NCBI GenBank assembly: GCA_020226215.1
Contig: CM035234.1
Coordinates: forward strand, 69,527,823 to 69,591,822
Direction: 5' to 3'
Source of the DNA: Sindora glabra
Lineage: Eukaryota; Streptophyta; Magnoliopsida; Fabales; Fabaceae
Length of the DNA stretch: 64,000 nucleotides
Part shown: positions 13,212 to 25,019 of the stretch, one piece after another
Layout: each line of letters opens with the position of its first letter
Numbering within the stretch: the stretch's first letter is position 1
Translations under genes and position numbers: made by a program
Notes under the pieces: model-generated
Database searches by the model: none
What the model saw: the letters and a program-made list of their open reading frames with translations, nothing else
Told to the model about the DNA's origin: nothing

Positions 13212-14557
13212 TTTAAAGGTTCTTTAGACTCATTAACAATATTAGATTGTTTGGAGGGACACTAATTCTAATGGGAGCATTAATAATTGGTATGTATAAT
13301 TTAGTCACCTATTTTGGGTTAATAAATACAACTAGTAATTAATTTGCTAAATTTTTCAAATAAATAATATTTTGAACTTCTAGTTCATATTGCTTTGTAT
13401 GATGATTAAGATAAGATAGTAATAATATATTCCAATTAATCTCCTTATCTAACTGCTTATTTTCTCTTAATGTTGGAAAAATTGACTAATCAAAGTAACA
13501 ATTAGCAAATTAAGTTGTAAAAAAACCTCTTGTTGAGGATTCTAGATATTTAATTATAAAAGGAGATTTATATCTAACATAAATTCCCAACTTCCTTTAA
13601 GGACCTATCTTAGTGTATTGTGTTGGGCAATTGGAACATATGCCACACTACTAAAAATTCTTAAATGGAAAATATTTGATTCTCGATTGAAAGGCAACTG
13701 TAAAGGAGAAAACTTATAATAACTTATTGGTTTAATGTGAATTAGCATTATTACATGTAAAATAGCATGTGTCTAGGTAAAAATTAGAAGTTTTGATCTC
13801 ATGAGTAATGGTCTTGTGATTATTTGAAGGTGCTTGATAAATGATTCTATAAGGCCATTTTGGGTATGAACATGTACTATAAGATGTTCAATAGTGATGC
13901 CAATAGACATATAATATACTTTAAAAGCTTAGGAAGTAAATTCACTAACATTGTTAAGGAAAATTGTCTATATAATTTGGAAAATATGCTTGTAATTAAA
14001 TCAATTAAGCAAGTAATCTTGCAAATGCTAGGTTATGAGTTGATAATAAGAACATATGTGACCATCTTGTTAAAGCATCAACTAAAATCATAAAATATCT
14101 AAATGGTTCACATGGTCGGTGTATAGGTCCACATATATCACCTTAAATACATTCCAAAAATACAATGGATTCATTTTCTATTTTAGTTGGAAATGGCCAA
14201 ATAGTTAACTTTCCTTGAGAATATGCAACACATGAGAAATCTTTTAATCAAAGTATCTATTAGCTTTTCAATGGATGCCCATATGAATTTTCAATTATTT
14301 TTCACATCATTATTATTCTAGGATGTCTCAATCGATCAAGCCAAACAACAAAATTATTATGATCAATAAATTTCTAATTTACTATAGTATATGCTTCAAT
14401 TGTGCTAATATTTATGTAATACAAAGTGGAAGAAAAGATAAGTAATTTTTTAATATATATTTTTTACCTAAGACAATATTTGTAATATACATATATTCAA
14501 CATTCCATTCATTTATTTTCTCGATATAGTACCCATTTTGATGAATATCTTTGAATT
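13212..14557 (-). pseudogene. Copia integrase remnant
   Basis: The region lies between clear protease and RT segments and matches the position of copia integrase. Frames are heavily broken and no intact zinc-binding or D,D-35-E set could be read. The plus-strand 77-residue frame at 13860-14093 is antisense to it and is not a gene. Assignment rests mainly on position. Confidence 0.55.
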
Positions 14558-14836
14558 TTAATAAGTTTCTTTGAGACTTAATAGAATATAATGCATGCTC
14601 GATTTGAAAATTTGTTCCTCTAATAATACTATATTAGCTCTTCCAAAGCCATCAATCAATTTTGTACTACTAGATATAGTGCTGACATTGGCTTCTTGCA
14701 TTTTCAAATATGAGAAATATTTCTTATCCTTAAGTATGGGGTGTGTTGTTGCACTATCTACAAAGCATGTATCTTCATTATTGATCACAAATCTAACTAG
14801 GGAAGTACTCATATTCTTTGTTGACATAAAATACAT
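14558..14836 (-). pseudogene. Copia aspartic protease
   Basis: A 92-residue open segment contains CFVDSATTHPIL, the copia protease active-site loop with its aspartate retained, then ANVSTISSSTKLIDGFGRAN, which matches the family's flap region. It sits between gag and integrase. The plus-strand frame at 14595-14843 is its antisense shadow. Confidence 0.82.
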
Positions 14837-14989
14837 AACATGAAAAGTTTAAGGTTAATATAACAAAACACTTAAAAATATATAATAACTTTATTCAAAT
14901 TGAAATAGCATTAAAAGTAAAAACATGATTGTAATAAAAACATAATTGTAAGAAAATAATTTTAAATAATTTATTTTTGCACATTCCTA

Positions 14990-15345
14990 TTTTTAATCAA
15001 GTGATAAATTCTTCTTTCAAAGTGAGAAAAAAAGTCAACAATATCTAAATGAGTTTATCTATCTAGCCTTTATTAGAATCATTATCTTCATAAACAAAAT
15101 TTGTTTCTATCTTTTTTCCTTTATTTTTCAATGATTCTTGATTAAGTTCAACAGGATATTTTGGCGTATAACTAGTTCATAACCAATGACCTTTGATGCC
15201 ACAATGTTAATACAAATTTTGTTCATTTTTTCTATTTTAGCCACTTTTGTCCTTCACATGTCTCTCATCAATACTCTTTTAGTAAGAATATGTATATTTG
15301 AAATGACTTCCATGATAATGACCTCAACCATGTCCATGTCGATGC
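14990..15345 (-). pseudogene. Copia gag, C-terminal part with zinc knuckle
   Basis: The minus strand shows a glycine/histidine-rich tract degraded from an RG-rich region. A broken CCHC knuckle follows (HCGIKGHW preserved, first and last cysteines lost), then a PVELNQESLK-like stretch. It continues the gag that is interrupted by the solo LTR; the other part is at 16786-17441. Confidence 0.75.
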
Positions 15346-15350
15346 CCATA

Positions 15351-16780
15351 TGTTAGTGTATATGCCCTAGAACCAATCATATTAGTGATTGTAATTTTGA
15401 ATCATGTTATTTTAATGGCAATTCTAATTATTATATTTATATATATTATCTGCGTAATATATTTAATTATAATAATAACCTTAGAATAATTGTATTCTTA
15501 AATGTCCCTAGTCATATATCATTGTGGATTAGGTTGCTTTGATATGTTAAGACTAGTATGTGTGAAGACTTATATGGGATATTAAGTTTACATATGAGTA
15601 CAAGTTAGAGAACTTGTATACTGGACCGACCCATATTAAGAACACTACATGGATTGTTATATGAGTGTCATAAGTGGTTCTTAGTGATCATTATTAATAT
15701 GGTCCTTTGACCTAAGATCACCAAAGTTCCGTACATGTGAGTTTCATGTTTTGATACTATTCTATGTCACTAATGGTTAAGTGAATGCAAGGGTAGATAT
15801 TGGATATGTCACATATCATGCGGAGGGGTTTGTGTGATCAAGATGGGATTTGTCCCTCCTATATAACAGGAGTAACATCTATGGGCCCCTTGATTAAGTA
15901 AAGCTGAGAAAATGCATGGCCATGCTCAGATGAATTAACATGAGATGTCGATTACATTTGTTTCAGTCAGCTTACTTAGGAGTCAAGAAACCTTAAGATT
16001 GGGCTATACGGGAATGACACGGTCCATGTCTCGTGCTCAATCTAGATGTATAGGACAAAAGGACATAAGTGATGATCACTTGTAAAGGTTTAGTCAAATC
16101 ACCGACTTTCTCATTACTTGGATAATAATGATGTGTTGCTAGACACCAATCATTGTTTATGATCATTAATATGATTAATGATCATTGCCAACGTAATGAG
16201 AGCCTGTAGGGTCACACACTTAGAGCTTAGTGAATTTGGAATTAATGGACCAAATTGTTTGGGCTTAATATTTGGGAATTCATGTTATAATTATAAGGCC
16301 CAATAGTAAGCCTATAATTATACATGGAATAAGGCCTAAATAGGTTAAGTTTTTCTATGCACCTATTTAAATAGGCTTATTGGGTAATAATAAGATTACT
16401 ATTATTATTATTCACGCACCCCAAGCAAAAGCATAGAAAACCCTAGCACCTCTCCTTGACCAAAATCCCTAAAGAGGCGTAGCTAGCACTACGAGGTGTA
16501 AGGAGATCAATTCCAACCGGTGTGTGTAGCAGACATTCATCGGTGATTCACGGGTTCGTGTGGATACCACAGAGGTGCAGCCACATAAATGTTGTACTGG
16601 TGATCTGATTTACTGGTTTCCATTCCGGTTCGTGATTTGGAAGCAGATCGAATTTGCTGTAGCGGTCAGAAGATTTTGGCCGAAAGGTATAAACCCTAAT
16701 CCCTAATCTATGGCGTTCATGGAAATCGTGCAAAAAAATTTTTTATTTCACTGTGCATGTATGATGCGCGATTTCTAGCA
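15351..16780 (+). mobile_element. Solo LTR (1430 bp) inserted in copia gag
   Basis: The segment starts TGTTAG, ends CTAGCA, and is flanked on both sides by CCATA (15346-15350 and 16781-16785), a perfect 5-bp target duplication. Removing it with one CCATA rejoins the gag glycine-rich tract. A TATA-like box TATTTAAATA lies at 16364-16373, followed by a less AT-rich leader that still holds many CpGs (for example ATGATGCGCGATTTC). No internal region or second LTR is present, so recombination between LTRs probably removed the rest. Orientation is inferred from the TATA box. The minus-strand frame at 16548-16733 is inside it and is not a gene. The family is not recognised with confidence. Confidence 0.85.
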
Positions 16781-16785
16781 CCATA

Positions 16786-17441
16786 ACCACAGGTGTTGCT
16801 TCAACTTTGTCCAATATTATATTGATTATATTTTTTTCATATTTGCTTTAAGGAATGGAGTAGAACTTGTATGGACAAGCTTCATGATTTTTTATTAAGA
16901 GTTTGTTATTTTGCTTAGCCATAAGAAGACATGAGATAGGTTCAAAGTATTTTTTAAAACCCTTTTCATAATATTGCTATTGTAGGAGTGCATTTGATGT
17001 GTGAAAAGTAGAGAATGTTTTTTTTAACATATCCTTATTGGTAACTTTATATCCATATAATTTCAATTAAGAACTGACTCTAAATATTGCTGAGTTATAC
17101 TTATTTACAAATTTGAAATCATGTAAGCATAAATGCATCCAATTGTGACAAGCTTTTGGGAAGATTACTATTTTTTGATGGACATATCTTTCTTTTAAAT
17201 TATTCCAAAGAACACATGGATCTTTTATTATAAGATACTCATTTTTTAAGCCTTCATGGAGATAATAATAGAGAAAAACCATTGTCTTGGCCTTTTCTTG
17301 ATTAGATGTTTTATTCCCTTCTTTAATTGTGTCCCCAAGATCTTTTACATTTAAATGAATTTTAGCATCGAAAACCCATGGCAAATAATTCTTTCCCGTA
17401 ATGCCCAGAGTCATAAATTCAAGATTTGCAAGACTTGACAT
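16786..17441 (-). pseudogene. Copia gag, N-terminal part
   Basis: The 124-residue open segment at 17067-17441 starts MSSLANLEFMTLGITGKNY and includes WVFDAKIHLN, LGDTIKEGNK and KDPCVLWNNLKERY. These are hallmarks of the UBN2-type Gag of Tnt1-like plant copia elements. The matching start in the related copy is at 39882. The frame breaks below 17067. Gag would package the RNA in cytoplasmic particles. Confidence 0.85.
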
Positions 17442-17844
17442 AATACTATTATAGACATGTAAAAATGAATTAGAAAATTTCTAATGTAATAAAAGTTGAA
17501 TATTAGGGAGAATTATTAATCTATATCTTATTCATACAATTTTAATCTACATCCAATTTTCTATTTCATTGTCAATCAAAAGTAAACAAAGAACATAAAC
17601 AAAAGTTATAACAAAATGTGAAAGTAAACATAGCTACAAATGTAAAACTAGTAATGGGATATTGATAGAAAAAATATGATTAATTCTACTATGAAATCAA
17701 AATCAAAGCATGGATGGAATAAGGAATACAAAAATGAGATAAGAGAGAAGAATTAATATATTAGCACAAAGTCATAAAATTAAGTAAAATAATTTACATT
17801 TGAAAAGAATTATCCCAAATAGTGAGATTATCATATTAAGAATG

Positions 17845-18112
17845 TGTTATAAAAATAAACACTTAAGAAACAACTAAACAAAGATATGAAAGAGATAAGG
17901 GATAGAATTATGAGAAGGAGGTGAATATTTAATTCAATTACATATAGAATGATGTATATAACCCATATTTATAAGGCAAATAGATCAAATGTTTCAATTT
18001 TATAATGATGGCTCATAAGCAAAATTGAAACCTAATAATTGACCATAATAGAAAATATAATGTCAGACCTATGGATATTCACATTTAATAAATTTAATAA
18101 TTATTTATAACA
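17845..18112 (-). repeat. 5' LTR of the minus-strand copia element
   Basis: 268 bp, TGTTATAA at the outer edge on the minus strand, with a TATA-like box at 17966-17973 (minus-strand TATAAATA). It aligns along its length with 10940-11246. The primer site that should follow (near 17825-17844) is too degraded to call; AATATGATAATCTCAC may be a relic of the AATATGTTATCAACAC found at 39760 in the related copy. Confidence 0.85.
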
Positions 18113-18848
18113 TTAATGTATTTATATTTTTTCTTTTTAAGAATACATTATACAACTTCAATGCATAGGTTCAAATATCTATACAAAATATGGACAAAAA
18201 AGTTAAAATTGTAAAAATAAAAATTTGAATATTACATATTATAATTTTTTTCTAAATCACATTGAATGGCAAACAAAATAAAAGCAAAAATTTAAATATG
18301 CTATTACGAAATTTAGAAACAACTAAAACATATTAACATCATTTAATAAAATTCAAAATTTAGATTTTAAATCATTAAAACTAAAATTTATTCAATATTA
18401 AAATTAAAATAAAATTAAACTTGAGATATATTACCATGAAATATGCTAACTCACTTTTTGAGACCCTCATAAGTAGTTAATGACTAAAATATAGTTTTTA
18501 CCCCATGTTTAATTGAGGAGAAAGGATAGAAAGAGGATAAAAAAGTCTAAAATTTAAAATTTTCTTTTATATGGTTTAAGAGAAAAGAGGAAGAAGAGAA
18601 TATAGATTTATGTTGTTTTTACACATTGAAATTTTAAAAATTTATTTTCTTCTCATTCTTTTTTCTTACTAAAAATCAATTTTTTTTCTCTTCTTTCATT
18701 CTACTTTCCACTATCCGAAAAAAAGCATTAAATACACTACCATTAAATCTAGAATTTAATTAAATAAAGTTTAAGAAAAAAATAAAGAAATTTTGACATT
18801 ATATTTTCACTATAATTGCCTTATCATGTTTGCAATCAATAGACGTTC

Positions 18849-19136
18849 TTGCAACAACAAGATAGTTTTTTAAAATATCATTCAAATAGTCTAGTCAGAC
18901 AGTTTCATATTCATTTAACAATTCATAAATTCAAATATAGAGACATTAAGAAGACATGCATCGATGCAATTTTAAAGCATAATGAAAGAGATTACATGAG
19001 AGATTTATATTGGTTGCTAGGAGAATATGCTAAAATGCTTACTTTTTTCATGGCATCAAGGAATCATCTCTTAGACATTCCAATACGAATGGTTGTAGTA
19101 GTTCCAGATTTTCTTGCCAAATTGCATGTATCTTAG
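18849..19136 (+). CDS. Unrecognised 95-residue open frame
   Basis: An open frame beginning MQQQDSFLKYHSNS and ending DFLAKLHVS. It is unusually long for this AT-rich background and of mixed composition, with a central YMRDLYWLLGEYAKML that could be helical. No family is recognised, no splice context or promoter is evident, and neighbours are only the copia 5' LTR (before) and the Sirevirus 5' LTR (after 19973). It may be a fragment of an unrecognised transposon or gene, or a chance frame. Apart from it, 18118-19967 is AT-rich spacer. Confidence 0.2.
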   Translation: MQQQDSFLKYHSNSLVRQFHIHLTIHKFKYRDIKKTCIDAILKHNERDYMRDLYWLLGEYAKMLTFFMASRNHLLDIPIRMVVVVPDFLAKLHVS

Positions 19137-19972
19137 GACAATACAAAAGCCACAAAAAGCTTCAATCTAGGGCTTAAATAGTGGACAGAAATATTTGTAA
19201 GATTTTGGATAACTTGATGCAAGAATTGAAGATAAAGTTTGTAGAGATATGAATATGAGTGGTTGTTGGGTAAGGACACATTGGGTAAACTATCCTAACT
19301 CTAAACACATAAGTATAAAGAAATTATATTAATCAAAATATCATAATAAATCATAATGATAATTTAACATGAAAAACCTTAAATTCTAGAAAAAAAATCA
19401 TGAATGAGAAGACATTGAATTATATCAATGAACATTATAGGATAATGCATATGAAGGTTATCATCCATAATCACATAACATCCTAGTTATTATCCCTATA
19501 TTTCTCCTAAATATCTATAAGGATTCTCCATGGGTACTTAAATCACATCTTTCTCATTCTTTAAACTATTAACCAATATAAATATTTATAAGACAATGAA
19601 TTTTAATTTTACTCTAATACAAAAACCTAACTTAAATAGGAGGATAACTTAAAATAGAAAATAATCATTAATCGATAGTAATTTGAATTTGAGTCAAAAT
19701 TAACAAAACATTTGTAGGCGTTAGGAGTAGATGGTCATTTCACATGATGTAAGTCATTTTGTTGTACAATATCATGAGCAACGAAAAAACTAACTTATAA
19801 TTTTTAATAGAATAAACACAACATTTATTCTCTTATTTATAAAAGTAGTGACTATAATTACATATCTCATATTTTAAAACTAGCAATATTAATTCTTTAT
19901 TTTTACTTTTATTATAATTATTTATCCCTTCCTTTGCACATAATTCTAATAAATGGTCAGAAGAAAGAATAT

Positions 19973-21414
19973 TGAAAAACCAAATAAGCTAATAAAAATT
20001 ATTTTTAGGACCAATCCAATTATAAGTGGATATGTGGACCTAATTGATTTATTTATAATTCAACCTATTTAGGATCATTTAATTTGGATCTATTCCTCAA
20101 GCCTATAATTTATTTTATAAATATATTATGGGTCTCCACTTTTTGTTCTCTAAAAGCTTAAAATGGCTTACCCATTTGATGATCATATTTCATATTATTA
20201 TTTTAAGAATACCAAAACTTGGCTATTCTTTTAAATTTAAAAGTCCAATGGCCATCTCTATTTTTAAGAATTAATCTCATCAATTTGGTTATATTTGAGA
20301 GAACAATTCAACTTAGAAGAGGGAATTTCAAATTATGAGAAGGAAATTCAAATTGAAAATTTTCTTACATTTGCTAAAATTAATAAAAATATTATTTCTT
20401 TATTAAAAAGTACAACTAGTTGTTTAAGGAAGTATAAAATATTATTCTCATTTTTTTACCAAAGATAGAGAGAAAATTAAAAAATCTAGCGAGATAGTAA
20501 GTAGGTTGCTATCTTGGATGAAATTCAAATTTAAGGTTACTGAGTGTTCAAATATAATCCAATCTCTTTCAATCAACATTCAACATATGGGACATTGAAG
20601 ACAATATAAAGAGTAAGTTACTTTGGAAAACAAGTCACCTCCATCATGGTTTTTTCCCCCCTATAAATTAGCTTCATTTCATCAAAGGAGAACACACCAA
20701 GCTATTAAACTAGAACTTGAAATTATTCTCTTATTCCTCTCTTAAAAAGTCAAATCTTTTCTTTATCTTCTCTTAATCTAAAACTTAGTTATCCACTTAA
20801 AAAGTGATAGAGAGAGAAATTTTGTAAAAATATCCTGGTGAGATTATAAGAAAAAAATACCTTCTTATGAATTGTTAAAATCTTAGTATAGCTTGGTGAG
20901 ATCTTGTAAAGTTAGTGGCATTTGAAATCCTAATGGAGATTGGGTAGATCTTGTAAAGCTAGGTGTATGGTGGAAATCCTAGTAAAGATTAGGTGAATCT
21001 TGTAAAGTTAGGTATTGTAATTTTGATCAACATTAGTGGATACCTCAACTAATACTTGGTAGCTTGAGAAAAGAGAAGTAAACTCAAATGGTATTCCTTT
21101 TACACCATCAAACCTCTATTAAAATCCTTCATGTTCATCTTGCTTCCTTTTTCTTTTAATTTTTTAAAGATTTTATTCTTTCATTTAAGAAAAACACACA
21201 ATTGTTTTTTCATTTCTTTTTCTTGAAAGAATTATTTGAAAAAGAATTTTAAGGTACTTACAATCTTTACATATTTTTTTAAAAAAATATTTATCAAATA
21301 CCAAGAATTTCTAGCCTACATCTACGTAGTTTTAAACATTTTTTAATACAAAAATTTTACTTGAAATTATTTTAAAAGCTAATTCACCCCTTCTTAGCCT
21401 TTAAATCCTATTGA
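19973..21414 (+). repeat. Sirevirus-like 5' LTR
   Basis: It begins TGAAAAACCAAATAAGC, aligning with TGAAGAACTAAATGGG at the 3' LTR start. Shared blocks run through to the AATTCACC segment near 21380. The last bases, CTATTGA, correspond to CTATCA of the 3' LTR. It contains repeated GGTGAGATCTTGTAAAG-type words around 20840-21010. Confidence 0.85.
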
Positions 21415-21428
21415 TTGGCAATTGAGCT
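21414..21428 (+). other. Decayed primer binding site of the Sirevirus-like element
   Basis: ATTGGCAATTGAGCT directly follows the 5' LTR and resembles the usual ATTGGTATCAGAGCT tRNA-iMet site, with changes in the middle. Position supports the call more than sequence. Confidence 0.5.
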
Positions 21429-21479
21429 TAGTCTTACCTTATTATAGTCTAACTACTTTGTGAGTAAAGATTGTATAGA

Positions 21480-22620
21480 AAATGGAGCTTTTTGGCCAAA
21501 CTCATGGACTAAAGGGACATTCCATTAGTAAACCTCACTCTTTAATGTTGTAAACTATAAATTTTAGATATTTAGAATAATGATTTATATCAAATCTATT
21601 GATATTGAAGTACAAAAAATCATCCAATAAGGCTATGAACCACCTACAAAAGCTAAAGGAGAAATAAAATTGCTCAAACTAGAAAAGAAGTGGATAGATG
21701 CTGATTTCAAAAAGATAGCAACTCATGCCAAAGCAATGAATGTCATTATGCATGCTATAACTCCTAGTGAATTTAAAATGATTTCTAAATGTACTTTTGC
21801 AAAGGCTATATGGAATAAGCTTCAAGTCATCTATGGAAGCACAAATTAATTAAAAGAAATTAGGATAAATATGTTTATACATGAATATGAAATCTTCAAG
21901 AGGGAAAAAAGTGAATAGATGGAGCCAATGTTTAAAAGGCTTTGAGCCATCATGAATGATTTTTATGCTATAGGAAGATTCATTACTGATGGAGAGTTAG
22001 TAATGAAAATTTTAAAAAAAATTCCAAAAACATGGCAATATGTAATAGATGCTATACAAAAAGGAAACAATCTTTCTACATTAATCTATGATGAGTTAAG
22101 GGAAAAACTCTTAGCATATGAAAAAACATATATAATAGAAGACCAAGAAAATAAAAAAATCAATAGCTTTTACAACATCCTCAAAAGAAGATAGTGAAAA
22201 AAAGGATAATCTTAATTAAGAATCTAATGAAAAAGAAGAATTGGCTATTTAGCCAAATGCTTTTTTAGAATGTATAAGAAAAATGGAGGACTCAAATCTA
22301 GAAAACTTAAAAGAAAAGAATAGAATAAAGTAGATTCCAGCAATCAACCTTTAGCATGCTTTGAATGTAAAAATCTAGGACATAAGAAAAGTGATTGTCC
22401 TCAGTTAAAGAAGAAGTTCCAGAAATGACCAATCAGGAATATGACAATGATGGTAACATAAGGTGATGAAGAAGTATCATTAGAAGAAGAGCTTGAAGAT
22501 GAAGAAGAAGTAGGTAATATTTCTAACCTCTGTCTTATAGGCCAAACTCAAGGTGATGATAAGGTAATTGATAATGAACTTGAAACTCATTTACTTATGA
22601 CAAATTAATAGAAGATTTTC
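21480..22620 (+). pseudogene. Sirevirus-like gag with intact CCHC zinc knuckle
   Basis: Broken plus-strand frames include the open piece 21952-22194 (VMKILKKIPKTWQYVIDAIQ, then LSTLIYDELREKLLAYE), typical of the copia UBN2 Gag. Downstream is a complete zinc knuckle CFECKNLGHKKSDCP encoded at 22357-22401, with the CX2CX4HX4C spacing kept, followed by a glutamate-rich tract (22460-22520). Stops separate the pieces. The knuckle would bind the element RNA. Confidence 0.8.
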
Positions 22621-24770
22621 ATAAATTTTTAACAAAATTTTTTTTAGAAAAACAAAATAAAAAGTTAGTAAAAGAACTAGAACTTCTCAAAAATAAAAAA
22701 TTAATTTCAAATTCTTTTGAAAAAGAAAATCAAGTTTCGACAAAAAGATTTAGAAACTTTGAAAAATGAAAATGAATGTTCTTAAAAACTTAAAGGAAGA
22801 AAATTAGATTTTAGAAAATAATTCCAACTTTATGAAAAAAAAACTAGTTAGAACTATAGAAAAAAAAACAAACTTTGATAAAAGAAAATGATTCTTCAAA
22901 AAGAGAAAACAATGTTCTATAAAAAATATTAAAACTTTAAAAATAGGATATCATAAAATGAGACCTAAACTAGAGTATCAATCCTCCAATCTTAAAAATG
23001 AAAAATAGCTTTTTAAATAAGAAGATTAATAATGTAACAAATGATCTTGCAATGTTTGTCAAAGAAAAAGAGAATTTGGATACCTTTTAAGTATTCAAGC
23101 ATATTCTTTGAAAAAAGAAGGCTTAGGATATTTTCACTCACATTATGATAAATACTATAAGAATTTCTTTGTGAAAGCTTCCCATCCATCAAGATTTTAT
23201 ATTACTTGTAATTATTGTAGAGATAAAGGACACATTGCTTCAACATTTTATCTAACAAAGAGAACATTCATAAAGAAAAATTAAGATTGGATGTTTAAAG
23301 AACAAAGTAATGAAAAAATGACATCAACTAACCTCTAAAGATAAAAAAAGATTTGAGTACTTAAGAACAATTTAATCATTTGTTATAGGCATGTCTTGAA
23401 TCCACAATAAAAAAGAATGATTAGTTTTTAGATAGCAAATGTTCAAGACACATGATTAGAAATCAAAGTAAATTCTCTTCTTTTAAGCTTATCAATAGTG
23501 GATTCATCACCGTCAAAGACAACACACAATGCAAGATCATTGATATAGGTAAGATAGATATAAGATTTACATTTATTAATTATGATACCTTGGTTGATGA
23601 TTTTAAACATAATATTTTGAGCATTAGCTAATAGTATGATAAAGGTTATAAAGTTATCTTTGAATCATTATATTGCTTTATTCAGGACAAAAGGGAAAAT
23701 GAAATTTGTTTTGTTGGAAAAAGAATTGATAATATCTATATGTCAAATATGCAACATATTTCTTCAAAATCTTTAAAATATCTTGCAATTACTAATGATG
23801 AAAGTTGTTATGGCATAGAAGACTTAGTCATCTTAATATGCATATTATTTCAAACCTTTCAAAGAAAGATCTTGTTATAGGTCTTCCAAAAATTAATTTT
23901 GAAAGGGACCATATATGTGACCAATGCAACAAGGCAAATAAGTGAAAATTTATTTTCAACCTAAAAATGTGGTTTCTACATTAAGACCTTTAGAACTCCT
24001 ACATTTGGATTTATTTGGTCTAATCAAAATATTAATCTTTGGAGGTAAAAGGAATGGCTTGTAATTGTTAATGATTTCTTTAAATTCACATGGATTTATT
24101 TTTTTGCATATAAAGATAATAATTTTGAAATCTTTAAGAAATTTTGCAAGAAAGTTCAAAACAAAAAAAGTCTTTGCATAACCAACATTAGAAATGATTG
24201 TGATAAAGAATTTGAAAAATCAAAACTTTGAAAATTTTTGTGATAATAATAGTGTTGGTCATAACTTCTCATATCCTAAAGGTCCTTAACAAAATGTGGT
24301 TGTGGAAAGAAAGAATAAGGCACTAGAAGATATGCTAGGACCATGCTTTGTGAAAATAATTTACCAAAATATTTTTGGGCTAAAGCTATGAATGCATCTT
24401 GTGATGTTTCTAATAGATGATCCATAAGACCCATTTCAAAGAAAACTCCTTATGAATTATGGATGGATAGAAAACCCAACATTGCTTATTTCCATACTTT
24501 TGGATGCAAATGTTTTATCTCAAATAATGGAAATGAAAATCTTGCAAAATTTGACTCAAGAAGTAATGAAGGAATTTTTATTAAATACTTAAACACAAGT
24601 AAAGTATATAGAGTATATAACAAAAGAACTCTCACCATAGAAAAATCTATGTATGATGCATTTGAAGAATTTAATGCACTTTTTTCAAGAAAGCAAGTAG
24701 ATGATGATAAGCAAACATTAAAGGAACAAAATAGAACAAGCAAAGAAATTCAATGTGAAACTTAACTTTT
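22621..24770 (+). pseudogene. Sirevirus-like protease/integrase region
   Basis: A lysine-rich, coiled-coil-like stretch (22620-23080) precedes protease-integrase remnants. Near 23820-23940 the frames read HLNMHIISNLSKKDL and then a CDQCNKANK that fits the second pair of the integrase zinc finger. The open 100-residue segment at 24463-24765 (RKPNIAYFHTFGCKCFI, YRVYNKRTLTIEKSMYDAFE) is the C-terminal integrase extension characteristic of SIRE-type copia elements. The intervening catalytic core is frameshifted throughout. Confidence 0.8.
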
Positions 24771-25019
24771 AAAAGAACAACATGTTGCTATCTTGAACAA
24801 TGCATAGAAAGCTAGCAAGCTAGTTGCTATTTGGAACATCATAATGACGTTGAAGAAAATCTAGCAAAAACATGTCATAATACACCATAAAAGGGAACCT
24901 ACTAAGAGAATGGAGAAATAATGAAGCTATACTAATGAATTATCATTAGCAATCCTTTTCAAGGTATGAGAATTAGATCTTTTTTTAAAAATAAAATTAA
25001 CATGATTTTACTTTCACAC

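Larger units (their letters stand above)
10940..18112 (-). mobile_element. Ty1/copia retrotransposon, minus strand, nested and dead
   Basis: The order on the minus strand is LTR (17845-18112), gag, protease, integrase, reverse transcriptase/RNase H, polypurine tract, LTR (10940-11246). This gag-pro-int-RT order defines Ty1/copia. The flanking five bases are CTAAC (10935-10939) and TTAAT (18113-18117), which differ only by two C/T transitions and are a plausible decayed target duplication. A later 1430-bp solo LTR splits gag at 15351-16780. Without that insertion and its extra CCATA the element is about 5.7 kb, close to the 5.4-kb related copy at 39506-44933. Numerous stops and frameshifts make it inactive. 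Confidence 0.88.

Noticed and set aside
16548..16733. Minus-strand 61-residue frame
   Set aside because: Lies wholly in the solo LTR and has no domain.
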